Assembly (NCBI GenBank): GCA_017459985.1
Contig: JAFUBX010000029.1
Span: 1 to 34,718 of the forward strand
Direction: 5' to 3'
Source: Parasporobacterium sp.
GTDB lineage: Bacteria > Bacillota > Clostridia > Lachnospirales > Lachnospiraceae
DNA length: 34,718 nucleotides
Part shown: positions 6,521 through 14,287 of the stretch, piece by piece
Numbering within the stretch: position 1 is the first letter of the stretch
Layout of the letters: the number at the start of each line of letters is the position of its first letter
The notes under the pieces: model-generated
Told to the model about the DNA's origin: nothing
The model's database searches: none
Seen by the model: the letters and a program-made list of their open reading frames with translations, nothing else
Translations under genes and position numbers: made by a program

Positions 6521-6868
6521 TCATCCATATTTGCTTCCATCATGCCATTTGGACTATCCTGGAAATAATCATCATTTACTATCCCTGTCATTTTTACGAA
6601 AACAGGGATAAGGTTTCCAATAATTTCATATATAGTCCAGGTCAGTCTCTCTCAGGACCTTCATTTCGGACCATATTTTGAAAAATCGTCACTTTCTATC
6701 CCTGTTTTCAATTTCGAAACAGGGATAAGGTTTCCCGATAATTTTATATATGGCCCAGTTAGGGGCTTCTCCAACCTCGCAAATTGGACTATATATAAGA
6801 AAACTGCCAATTACTATCCCTGTTTTCCGGATCAGCGCAGGGATAGTATTTGGCAATTATTTCGCTGA
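6521..6868 (+). repeat. 348-bp multi-hairpin element, copy 1
   Basis: The element aligns end to end with 34371-34718 (same length, same orientation, one compensating 1-base shift). It contains three hairpins built on one motif, CTATCCCTGT paired with ACAGGGATA: centres near 6595, 6710 and 6829. The third is longest, with TGCCAATTACTATCCCTG (6805-6822) facing CAGGGATAGTATTTGGCA. Hairpin 1 is closed by GGACTAT (6551-6557) and ATAGTCC (6632-6638). Related GGAC-ATAT arms surround hairpin 2. No ORF is conserved between the copies. It looks like a structured RNA or a non-autonomous mobile element. Confidence 0.85.
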
Positions 6869-6918
6869 TCACCCAAAGACCTTCGGACTACGCAAATTCC
6901 TGTACGTATATTTCTGAA

Positions 6919-6972
6919 AAAAAGCATCCGCATGCTCTTAAATCCGGAATTCGCTGTGGCAGATGCTTCTGC
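6919..6972 (-). repeat. Dispersed hairpin repeat, copy D, ending in a T-run
   Basis: On the minus strand the stem AAGCATC (complement of 6962-6968) and GATGCTT (complement of 6922-6928) encloses CACAGCGAATTCCGGATTTA, the same loop motif as in copies A (2854-2986) and B (7227-7339). The right arm runs into seven Ts, so this copy would work as a minus-strand terminator. No minus-strand gene precedes it. Confidence 0.5.
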
Positions 6973-7226
6973 CTGTAGTGTATCCATAATCGTTTATTTT
7001 TATCGATTATTGAATACAGAAACCTGCTCCTGTCTCCACAATCAAACATGATACATTTAAAGACAGCTGTCTCCGCAATTTACCGTTTCCGGAAAATAAC
7101 GGATACAAAGCCGCCGGCATCTGGATCAAGCGATTCACTCAAGGTGCACTTCCACCGTTCGCTGAGAGCCCGAGATAGTTGCGTGGCCGAGGGGTATTTT
7201 CTCACGAAAGGGCCAAAAATCAGGAA

Positions 7227-7339
7227 TTATTTTAGAAAACTCCGGCAAATGTATCTTCCACAGCGAGTTTCGGATTTGCGATACTTTTTAAATGTTCTCA
7301 GAATGGCACTTTCACTGTACAAGATGCAGGAGGGAGTCT
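7227..7339 (+). repeat. Dispersed hairpin repeat, copy B
   Basis: Related to copy A over its full length, but without the 20-base insertion between CTGTAC motifs. The stem here is GTATC (7251-7255) with GATAC (7280-7284), where copy A has GCATC with GATGC, so both sides of one base pair have changed together. The loop keeps ACAGCGAGTTTCGGATTT. The ORF that spans this repeat (7048-7413) has no ribosome binding site or family resemblance and is not called. The gap 6869-7514 otherwise holds copy D and an ATAATCG/CGATTAT hairpin near 7000. Confidence 0.7.
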
Positions 7340-7514
7340 TGCCAATAGATCGACCATCAATTTCACCTATTTTCATGCCGTTTGCGCTGGCCTTCCTGAA
7401 TAATATAAAATAATACCTTTGCACAAAACAGATACAATCGGGTATTCTGCTTGAAATTCCTCAGTGTTTGAGATACGTTGTAAAAAACGAGGCATCATGG
7501 AAGGAGGAGCAGAC

Positions 7515-8320
7515 ATGAAACGGATTATTGGGGTATTTCCGGCACTGGTATTATGAATGACAACATGTATGGTCTGCCTGGCGCAAGAGCCGCAGGAAAT
7601 GGCATCCGCGGAAATGGTTTGGCAGGATTCGGCTCTGCAGGTAGTGACATCGCTGAATGCGGCTCTGCGGGAAGGAGAGATCATCAGCCAGGAACGTATA
7701 GTGTGCGGCCTGGGGACTGCAGCAGACTCTGGTGGATTTTGGCTGCAATAACGCGGCCGACGGAAATGCGGGCCCGGAACATTTTCCGCATTAAATCAGG
7801 TACTGGCTGCGTTCGGCCGGGAAGGAACGGACCTTGTGGACGCTCCGGCCTACGGGGAACTGCTGGCACTGCTTCTGGTCGCAAAGGATGAGGACGAAAC
7901 CTACACGGATCTTCTGCGGCTGCATTTTGACCGGGGGGAAAACTCCAGCGCGTACCGGTATCTGCAGGGATGCGTATATTTTGCGCAGGAACATTATTTC
8001 CGGGCGCTGGAAGCATTTGAGGAAAGCAATTATCAGGACTGGGAGGAACGGGCAGCGGCTCGGTCACCACATATCTGCCGGGAGGCAATTACCGGATCAA
8101 GGATGCGGCGGGGACGGACTGGTACGGATACAAGGATGCCTTCGGACGGTACGGCAGCTATGAATACATGTCCTTTGATGAATTTGAGGAGGATGAATAT
8201 CTGACCTGGCTGGGAGCCGGTTATGAATGGACGATCACGATCAATGTGACGGAAGCCAATCCGGATGCGACCGGCGTCGGCTCCGTCTACAGCGATTGGG
8301 ATTCCTGGAGCAGGGAGTAA
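7515..8320 (+). pseudogene. Broken TPR-type exported protein gene
   Basis: AAGGAGGAG precedes an ATG at 7515 that opens MKRIIGVFPALVL, interrupted by TGA at 7554-7556, then continues in frame as MTTCMVCLAQEPQ. Together these form a signal peptide with a lipobox-like cysteine. Two more frame changes follow. The middle part (ALNQVLAAFGREGTDLVDAP, then YRYLQGCVYFAQEHYFRALE) has the small/large residue pattern of tetratricopeptide repeats. After about 8053 the frame shifts to GSVTTYLPGGNYRIKDAAGT and ends SVYSDWDSWSRE with TAA at 8318-8320. The pieces keep good coding bias, so inactivation looks recent. The original product was probably an exported or lipid-anchored TPR protein with a C-terminal beta domain. 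The name is tentative. Confidence 0.65.
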
Positions 8321-8323
8321 GAA

Positions 8324-9709
8324 ATGGCAATCGTTGGTACATTTGCAGTGCCCCACCCGCCGATGATCATTCCGCAGGTGGGCAGAGGAAGCGAAACGCA
8401 GGTAGAAGCAACGATCCGGGCATATCACAGGATCGCCGGAGAGATCGCCGCATTAAAACCGGAGACTATCATTATCTCCAGTCCCCATGCGGTGATGTAT
8501 TCCGATTATTTTCATATTTCGCCGGGAACGCATGCGGCTGGATCCTTTGCCCGGTTCGGCGCTGCGGAGGTCTCGTTCCGGGAAACATATGACACGGAAC
8601 TGAGGGAGACGATCTGCAGCCTGGCCGAGGAGCGGAACCAGCCGGCGGGAACCCTGGGCGAGAGGGACAAAACCCTTGATCACGGGACTATGGTACCGCT
8701 GTATTTCATCAGACAGCATTATCAGGAGTTCCGGATCATCCGGATCGGACTATCCGGACTGCCCCTGACCACCCATTATGAAATGGGGCAGGTGATCCGG
8801 GAGGCGGTGCAGAAAATCGGACGCCGCGCGGTCTATGTGGCCAGCGGAGATCTTTCCCACAAGCTGCAGGATTACGGCCCCTATGGGTTCGCACTGGAAG
8901 GCCCGGAATATGATGAGAGGGTCATGGATGTGTTGGGCCGGGCCGCGTTCGGAGAATTGCTGGAGTTTGAAGAGGGATTCTGCGAGAAGGCGGCGGAATG
9001 CGGCCACCGTTCCTTCGTTATGATGGCGGGCGCCCTGGACGGCGACGCGGTAAGACCTTGCCGGCTGTCTCATGAAGACGTGACCGGGGTAGGATATGGA
9101 ATCTGCGGATTTTTCCCGGAGGGGCAGGACGACAGCCGCCGTTTTCTGGACCGGTATCTCCGGAAAACGCAGGAGGAGCTGAAGAAACGTCGGGACGCGG
9201 AAGATCCTTACGTTAGGCTGGCCAGAACCTCTCTGGAAAGCTATATTCTCAACCGGCAGGAGATTGACATTCCGGACTGGGTCCCGAATGAAATGAGAAG
9301 CCGGACTGCCGGCGCATTTGTGTCCATTCACGAACACGACCGGCTGCGGGGCTGCATCGGCACCATCCTTCCTGTCACCGGCAGTCTGGCCCGGGAAATC
9401 ATCCAAAACGCCATCAGCGCGTCCACCCGGGATCCCCGGTTTGATCCCGTTAAGCCGGCGGAGCTTCCCTGGCTGCAGATCAATGTGGATGTCCTGGGCA
9501 CGCCGGAGCCGATTGACAGTCCGGAACAGCTGGATGTGAAACGGTACGGAGTGATCGTGACAAAAGGGAGAAAACGGGGGCTTCTTCTGCCGGATCTGGA
9601 CGGCGTTGACAGCGTGGAGCAGCAGATCCGGATCGCGAAACAGAAGGCGGGGATCCGCCCGGAGGAGCCGGTTTCGCTGGAGCGCTTTGAGGTGGTCAGA
9701 CATTATTGA
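8324..9709 (+). CDS. amrAB: AmmeMemoRadiSam fusion: Memo-like (protein B) plus AMMECR1 (protein A)
   Basis: Two domains are joined in 461 residues. Residues 1 to about 265 are the Memo/LigB-like domain: VPHPP (H11), SSPHAVMYSDYF (H55), LDHGTMVPLYF (H120) and ASGDLSHKL (H179), which are the positions that bind metal in class III extradiol dioxygenase relatives. Residues about 293-461 are the AMMECR1 domain with the signature LRGCIG at 341-346 and the C-terminal VSLERFEVV. In many bacteria these are separate proteins (AmrB and AmrA). The third component, a radical SAM enzyme, overlaps the stop codon. The biochemical reaction of this trio is not established. The ribosome binding site lies in the end of the preceding pseudogene, which suggests a once-shared transcript. 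Confidence 0.93.
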   Translation: MAIVGTFAVPHPPMIIPQVGRGSETQVEATIRAYHRIAGEIAALKPETIIISSPHAVMYSDYFHISPGTHAAGSFARFGAAEVSFRETYDTELRETICSLAEERNQPAGTLGERDKTLDHGTMVPLYFIRQHYQEFRIIRIGLSGLPLTTHYEMGQVIREAVQKIGRRAVYVASGDLSHKLQDYGPYGFALEGPEYDERVMDVLGRAAFGELLEFEEGFCEKAAECGHRSFVMMAGALDGDAVRPCRLSHEDVTGVGYGICGFFPEGQDDSRRFLDRYLRKTQEELKKRRDAEDPYVRLARTSLESYILNRQEIDIPDWVPNEMRSRTAGAFVSIHEHDRLRGCIGTILPVTGSLAREIIQNAISASTRDPRFDPVKPAELPWLQINVDVLGTPEPIDSPEQLDVKRYGVIVTKGRKRGLLLPDLDGVDSVEQQIRIAKQKAGIRPEEPVSLERFEVVRHY

Positions 9710-10617
9710 CGGAAATGGTGCGGCTCCACTGGGGAGGCCGGTGCTCCCTGAGGGTCGGAGTTTCCAGGGATGTATGCTGTATGGCGAAATGCGAGGTGTG
9801 TTTCAGACACTGTGAATTGAAGGAGGGGCAGGTCGGTGCCTGCGGTGCGAGAAGCTGCAGGGACGGGACGGTCTGCGCGGAGAATTACGGCAAAGTGACG
9901 TCTCTGGCGCTGGATCCGATCGAGAAGAAACCATTGCGGAGATTTCACCCCGGCAGCAGGATCCTGTCTGTCGGGAGCTATGGGTGCAATCTGCGCTGCC
10001 CATTCTGCCAGAACCATGAGATTTCCTGGGATCCGGCGGCCATGCGGTTCGCAGAGACTGCGGACGAGATTTCCCCGGAGGAGCTGGCGGAAATGGCGGC
10101 GTATTATTGCCGGGAAGGTAATATCGGTGCTGCATTTACCTATAATGAACCGCTGGTGGGATATGAGTACGTCTGCGACGCTGCCCGGCTGATTCACGAG
10201 AAGGGAATGGTAAATGTGCTGGTCACCAATGGGACTGCCAGCCTGCCGGTCCTTCGCAGGATCGCTCCTTATATTGATGCCATGAACATTGATCTCAAGG
10301 GATTTTCTCCGGATTATTATCGGGAGATTCTGCATGGGGACCTGGCTATGGTGCAGGCATTTATAGAAGAAGCAGCCGGGTTTTGTCATGTGGAGCTGAC
10401 CACGCTGATTGTCCCCGGAGAAAATGACTCCGAGGAGGAAATGCGGAGAATCAGCGACTGGATCAGCCGCCTGAGTCCGTCCATCCCCCTGCACATCTCC
10501 AGGTTTTTTCCACGGTATCAGATGACCGACCGGCCAGCCACTTCGGTGAGCAGAATCTATCGCCTGGCCGATGTTGCGCGGGAACGTCTGGAATTTGTTT
10601 ACACCGGAAACTGCTGA
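9706..10617 (+). CDS. amrS: AmmeMemoRadiSam system radical SAM enzyme
   Basis: This protein of about 300 residues carries the radical SAM motif CX3CX2C at C94, C98 and C101 (SYGCNLRCPFCQNHEIS), followed by conserved blocks of the pyruvate-formate-lyase-activase-like family (TYNEPLVGYEY, VNVLVTNGT, NIDLKGFSPDYY). A second cysteine set at the N terminus (KCEVCFRHCELKEG, GACGARSC) is typical of this family. The frame opens with TTG at 9706, overlapping the previous stop by four bases. The ATG at 9781 (MAKCEVC) matches the usual family start better and could be the real one, giving 278 residues. Tight coupling with the Memo-AMMECR1 fusion supports a shared, still unknown, radical reaction. Confidence 0.93.
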   Translation: MTEMVRLHWGGRCSLRVGVSRDVCCMAKCEVCFRHCELKEGQVGACGARSCRDGTVCAENYGKVTSLALDPIEKKPLRRFHPGSRILSVGSYGCNLRCPFCQNHEISWDPAAMRFAETADEISPEELAEMAAYYCREGNIGAAFTYNEPLVGYEYVCDAARLIHEKGMVNVLVTNGTASLPVLRRIAPYIDAMNIDLKGFSPDYYREILHGDLAMVQAFIEEAAGFCHVELTTLIVPGENDSEEEMRRISDWISRLSPSIPLHISRFFPRYQMTDRPATSVSRIYRLADVARERLEFVYTGNC

Positions 10618-10706
10618 GAAGCTCTTGCGGCAGGAAAGCAGGAGGCGATTTTTGGCGGACGCTTGTCGGACCAGCGCCTTCTGCGGATTCATTGGAGTGC
10701 CGCCTC

Positions 10707-10929
10707 TTACCGCAATGCTCGACGTTTCTGACAGCGGCTGACGAAAAAGTGCAGCAATGCGTGAGATTTTCGGCAGACGCTCCGTTCAGACCCGGATTTT
10801 GCCGAAAAAATGCAGCAATGCGTGAGTTTTTTGGCAGAAACGCTGCTAAGAGAGATTCCTTGCCGAAAAAATGCAGCAATGCGTGAGTTCTTTGACAGGG
10901 CATGCCGAAAAAATGCAGCATTGCGGTGA
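10707..10929. repeat. REP-like palindromic repeat, expanded copy
   Basis: The left arm TTACCGCAATGCT (10707-10719) faces the right arm AGCATTGCGGTGA (10917-10929). Between them a unit beginning GCCGAAAAAATGCAGCAATG recurs at 10740, 10801, 10862 and 10904. The first three steps are 61 bp apart, the last 42 bp. The same arms and the CGACGTTTTTGACAG linker recur at 21862-21969 and, more diverged, at 26980-27038. It lies between the radical SAM gene and a strong terminator. Confidence 0.8.
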
Positions 10930-10945
10930 ATCCAGGGATTACTTT

Positions 10946-10982
10946 CGCATGACTTTTATCGTCGGAAAGTCATGCGTTTTTT
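10946..10982 (+). terminator. Strong rho-independent terminator
   Basis: CGCATGACTTT (10946-10956) pairs perfectly with AAAGTCATGCG (10966-10976) over 11 bp with a nine-base loop, followed by six Ts. It ends the AmmeMemoRadiSam transcript. The following 10983-11146 shows no gene. Confidence 0.9.
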
Positions 10983-11146
10983 CGAGTTTTCAAATTCCGC
11001 ATAAGTCCTGATCTTTTGTTCTGGCAGCGCCCGATAGATTCATTGCAGCAAAGGGCAATAGCCGGAATGCTTTTTTGTATCACAATTGTATCTGTAAAAG
11101 AAGACGGAAATGATTAAACTGGGAGCAATTTACGGACTGTAGAATA

Positions 11147-11192
11147 ATGAAAGAATTTCATAAACATAAATGCAAATCAATGAAATATTTCA
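11147..11192. promoter_or_regulatory. Two upstream palindromes, candidate operators
   Basis: ATGAAAGAATTTCAT (11147-11161) and TGAAATATTTCA (11181-11192) are near-identical palindromes. The second is repeated exactly at 11394-11405, downstream of the promoter. Two related sites about 210 bases apart flanking a promoter fit a repressor that loops DNA, as LacI-family proteins can. They lack the central CG of classic LacI operators, so the binding protein is uncertain. Confidence 0.4.
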
Positions 11193-11324
11193 AAAATATT
11201 GTTCTTTCAAGCTAATGTTTTGAATTGACGATTATACAAAATATCCAAAAACTGCCGATTATTGATAAAAAGTTAACAAAATTATGCACAATTTGATGTA
11301 AAAAAATACCATCGATATTGATTG

Positions 11325-11353
11325 TTGAAGGAATGTACAAATTATTATACAAT
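11325..11353 (+). promoter_or_regulatory. Promoter of the LacI-transketolase-AcnX operon
   Basis: TTGAAG (11325-11330), a 17-base spacer and TACAAT (11348-11353) form a good sigma-A promoter. Transcription would begin near 11360, about 110 bases before the LacI-family gene, with the downstream palindrome inside the leader. Confidence 0.55.
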
Positions 11354-11379
11354 GAAAACGGCTTGAAATGAAGTGTTAT

Positions 11380-11408
11380 CCATGAAATAATAATGAAATA
11401 TTTCATGG
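11380..11408. promoter_or_regulatory. Downstream operator-like palindrome
   Basis: CCATGAAATA (11380-11389) is the inverted copy of TATTTCATGG (11399-11408), and the perfect palindrome TGAAATATTTCA lies at 11394-11405. It sits 20 to 50 bases after the predicted start of transcription, where a bound repressor would block elongation, or where the leader RNA could fold. Confidence 0.4.
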
Positions 11409-11468
11409 AATCCCACCCCCGCTATGATAACACTATTTTAAGCAGCAATTATTAATGGAGAGAAAAAA

Positions 11469-12488
11469 ATGTCACAAAATGTCAGATTGTACGAGATTGC
11501 AAAAGAAGCCAAAGTATCCCCTGCAACGGTATCCCGTGTATTTATGAATAAGGACTGTGTCAGGGATGAAACCAGAAAACAAGTGCTAAGTGCAGCAAAA
11601 AGCCTTGGGTATGAGGTGAAAAACAACAAACAGCCTGAAAAGGATTCACGATTTATAGCGCTCTTTGTAGGAGATATCAGAAATCCGTTCTTCAGCGATA
11701 TGATTTTCCTGTTACAGGAAGAGTTCCTGAAATATGATTATGTGGTTGTTCCGTTCAGTAACCAGTTTGACCGTGAAAAAGAGAAACGATTATTTGAGCA
11801 AATGAGAAGAGATGATTATGCGGCTGTTGTGCTGTTCTCTTCGATGGATACGGAAACGCTGGAACATATTATTGATGGACTCAAATGTCCCGTGACGTTA
11901 ACAGACAGAGTGATAGACGGATTCAAAGGGAATGTTGTAATACAGGATAACTTTCAGGCAGGGTACATTGCTACAAAGCATTTGATTGATTTGGGGTATC
12001 ACCAGATTACATTCCTTGCCGGAAACAAAACCTCTGCTTCCAGTGTAAGCAGAGTTGAGGGATATAAACTTGCCCTGAAAAACGCATTTCTTCCGGTAGA
12101 AGAAGACTTGATCATGTATGGAGAAATGAGTATCAGAAGGGGATACGAAGATGGTCTTAAGTATATTGAGAAACTGGAGGACCTGCCCCGGGCGGTGATA
12201 ACAGCAAATGATATGACCGGCATCGGTTTTCTTGAGGCATGCAAAGAAAGACATATTAGCGTTCCGAATGATATCTCAATAGTAAGTTTTGACGGAATCG
12301 ATTTATCCGGACTTAAGAGCATTAATCTTACAACTGTGCGGCAGCCAATAGAAGAGATGGCCCGACAGATCTGCAAACTGACTGTGCAATCAATCGAAAA
12401 CCCGGAAGTAACCCGTAATAATCGTGTCCTTCTGGAGCCATCGCTGATAATAAGAGGATCTGCCTGCAAAAATAATCGGGTTAATTAA
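11469..12488 (+). CDS. LacI family transcriptional regulator
   Basis: The 339-residue protein begins with the LacI DNA-binding headpiece (residues 6-27: RLYEIAKEAKVSPATVSRVF, with the TVSR recognition helix) and hinge, followed by a periplasmic-binding-protein-like sensor domain (IALFVGDIRNPFFSDMI to the end). Features of that domain include RVEGYKLALK, ITANDMTGIGFLEAC and ISIVSFDGIDLS. Length is normal. GGAGAG lies upstream of the ATG. It is the first gene of a long co-directional operon with 27 bases to the next gene, so it probably represses the operon and itself until the imported substrate or a product binds. The ligand is unknown. Confidence 0.92.
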   Translation: MSQNVRLYEIAKEAKVSPATVSRVFMNKDCVRDETRKQVLSAAKSLGYEVKNNKQPEKDSRFIALFVGDIRNPFFSDMIFLLQEEFLKYDYVVVPFSNQFDREKEKRLFEQMRRDDYAAVVLFSSMDTETLEHIIDGLKCPVTLTDRVIDGFKGNVVIQDNFQAGYIATKHLIDLGYHQITFLAGNKTSASSVSRVEGYKLALKNAFLPVEEDLIMYGEMSIRRGYEDGLKYIEKLEDLPRAVITANDMTGIGFLEACKERHISVPNDISIVSFDGIDLSGLKSINLTTVRQPIEEMARQICKLTVQSIENPEVTRNNRVLLEPSLIIRGSACKNNRVN

Positions 12489-12515
12489 CAAAGCACACTT
12501 AAAGGAAGTGAGGAG

Positions 12516-13319
12516 ATGACTGAATTACAGAAACAAGCTTCAGAAGTTCGTCAAACCGCGTTTCGTTTAATGCACGATGTAGGTGGAGGCCATTATGGAG
12601 GAAACCTGTCTGAAATAGAAGCATTGACAGTTTTATATGGAAACATAATGAATGTCAGAGGCGAGGATCCCGATTGGGATGAACGAGATCGATTTGTTAT
12701 GTCCAAGGGGCATGGCGGTTTTGGCTTATATGCAACATTGGCCTATTACGGATTTGTTGATTATGACGTTGTAGCAAATGATGATGAGTTTGGTGTGATG
12801 GTGCCTAAACATGCATCTACAGAAGTTCCCGGCGTAGAAGTATGCACAGGATCGCTGGGACAGGGGTTGTCCATCGCAAATGGAATTGCTCTGGGCCTGA
12901 GGGCTGATGGCAGTTCTTCCCGGGTTTATGCACTGCTGGGCGACGGAGAATGCAATGAAGGACAGATCTGGGAAGCAGCCATGACGTCTGCGAAATACAA
13001 TCTCGATTCCTTAATCATCGTAATTGATAACAATCATTATGAGTTTGACGGACCAACCTCGGAGGTTATGCCGATCGAGCCAATCGAAGATAAGTGGAAA
13101 GCATTTGGATGGAAAACATTCAGAGTAGACGGACATGATACTTCAGAACTTGTCGAAGCATTGAATGAAGCAAAGAAAGTGAAAGGCTGTCCGTCGGTTG
13201 TGATAGCGGATACCGTGAAAGGCAAAGGCATATCATACATGGAGAATGTTACGACCTGGCATGCCGGCAGTGTAACGCAGGAACAGTATGAACAAGGCAT
13301 GAAGGAATTGGAGGTGTAA
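12516..13319 (+). CDS. Transketolase-like protein, N-terminal (TPP-binding) subunit
   Basis: This 267-residue protein is the first half of a split transketolase. It carries GGGHYGGNLSEIEAL (H26), the MSKGHGG loop (K64, H66) and the thiamine diphosphate motif starting G142-D-G-E and ending D171-N-N. Transketolases move a two-carbon ketol unit between sugars in the cytoplasm. In split forms the pyrophosphate-binding and pyrimidine-binding domains are separate chains that form one active site. The second half follows after two bases. Such split enzymes are frequent in catabolic operons of gut bacteria and often act on unusual sugars. No sugar kinase is encoded in this operon, so the acceptor is unclear. 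Confidence 0.92.
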   Translation: MTELQKQASEVRQTAFRLMHDVGGGHYGGNLSEIEALTVLYGNIMNVRGEDPDWDERDRFVMSKGHGGFGLYATLAYYGFVDYDVVANDDEFGVMVPKHASTEVPGVEVCTGSLGQGLSIANGIALGLRADGSSSRVYALLGDGECNEGQIWEAAMTSAKYNLDSLIIVIDNNHYEFDGPTSEVMPIEPIEDKWKAFGWKTFRVDGHDTSELVEALNEAKKVKGCPSVVIADTVKGKGISYMENVTTWHAGSVTQEQYEQGMKELEV

Positions 13320-13321
13320 GC

Positions 13322-14254
13322 ATGGGATTCACAGATATGAAGAAAACCTTTTCCCAGTCTCTGATCGATCTGACAGAGCAGGGGGAAAATATTGCCATGG
13401 TTGATGCGGATCTTATGCGGATTGTCGGTTCCAACTATTTTCGTGATAAGTATCCGGAAAGATACTTTCAGGTGGGAATCGCAGAACAGGATATGATCGG
13501 AACAGCCGCAGGACTGGCGCTTACCGGAAGAACCGTATTCACATCCTCTTTTTCTAATTTTATTGCGCTTCGTGACGCGGACCAGATCTGTAATACCGTG
13601 TGTTACAACGATTTAAATGTAAAGATGTGCGGGATCTATGCCGGCGTATCCAGTGAGAAAAACGGAGGAACACATATTTCTGTCAGTGATATTAATCTGT
13701 TCCGGGGTCTTCCGAAAATGAAGGTCATTGATCCCGCGGATGCAAATGAATTCTACCAGGCAATGTGCTGTGCCGCAAAAACTCCCGGACCCGTGTATAT
13801 CAGAATTTCAAAAGGTCCAATGGAAGAAATATTGCCACAGGAGTATCAGTTTGAATTAGGAAAAGGAATCCAGCTTAAAGACGGAGATGACGCCACACTG
13901 ATAACAACCGGATTAACGACCGGATTTGGGATTAAGGCCTGTGAGGCGCTGGAAAACAAAGGAATTCATATAAGACATATTCATATGCCTACGATAAAGC
14001 CGATTGATGAAGAGCTGGTAATAAAAGCAGCAAAAGAAACAAAGATGATTTTTACTGCAGAGAATCACACAGTAGTCGGCGGTCTCGGAAGCGCAGTTAC
14101 GGAAGTGATTACACAGAGCTGTCCGACTAAAGTAGAACGGATGGGAATTCCGGATGTGTTTTGTGTTGGAGCAAGCATTGCCTATCTTTCCGATCAACAT
14201 GGCTTTTCAGCAGAAAAAATTACAGACCGGATAATAAGCGTTCTTAATCATTGA
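13322..14254 (+). CDS. Transketolase-like protein, C-terminal subunit
   Basis: The 310-residue second half of the split transketolase contains the pyrimidine-binding domain with the catalytic glutamate E55 in FQVGIAEQDMIG, the segment SSFSNFIALRDADQI, and GVSSEKNGGTHISVSD in place of the DGPTHQ loop of full-length enzymes. A transketolase C-terminal domain follows (DATLITTGLTTGFGIKACEA). GGAGGTGTAAGC before the ATG gives a strong ribosome binding site. The start is two bases after the first-half stop, so the subunits are made together in equal amounts. The altered substrate loop suggests a substrate different from the pentose-phosphate pathway. The assignment to the transketolase/DXS superfamily is secure; the exact reaction is not. 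Confidence 0.92.
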   Translation: MGFTDMKKTFSQSLIDLTEQGENIAMVDADLMRIVGSNYFRDKYPERYFQVGIAEQDMIGTAAGLALTGRTVFTSSFSNFIALRDADQICNTVCYNDLNVKMCGIYAGVSSEKNGGTHISVSDINLFRGLPKMKVIDPADANEFYQAMCCAAKTPGPVYIRISKGPMEEILPQEYQFELGKGIQLKDGDDATLITTGLTTGFGIKACEALENKGIHIRHIHMPTIKPIDEELVIKAAKETKMIFTAENHTVVGGLGSAVTEVITQSCPTKVERMGIPDVFCVGASIAYLSDQHGFSAEKITDRIISVLNH

Positions 14255-14287
14255 TTCGTGTGATCAGGTATGCAGAGAGGAGAAAAA

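Noticed and set aside
6521-6868. Insertion sequence with transposase
   Set aside because: The 348-bp element has no coding capacity conserved between its two copies and no clear terminal inverted repeats at its outer ends.
7048-7413. 121-residue ORF on the plus strand
   Set aside because: It has no ribosome binding site, no recognisable domain, and runs through dispersed repeat copy B, whose relative copy A does not keep the frame.
8750-10692. Two minus-strand ORFs of over 300 residues antisense to the AmmeMemoRadiSam genes
   Set aside because: Both lie opposite genes with intact family motifs and show no domain or start signal of their own.
10740-10929. Regularly spaced repeats resembling a small CRISPR array
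   Set aside because: The repeats are not separated by unique spacers of constant size, the last step is 42 rather than 61 bp, they end in inverted arms shared with two other loci, and no cas gene is present.
11353-11366. Catabolite-responsive (cre) site overlapping the operon promoter
   Set aside because: TGAAAACGGCTTGA resembles the first half of the cre consensus, but the second half lacks the required CA end.
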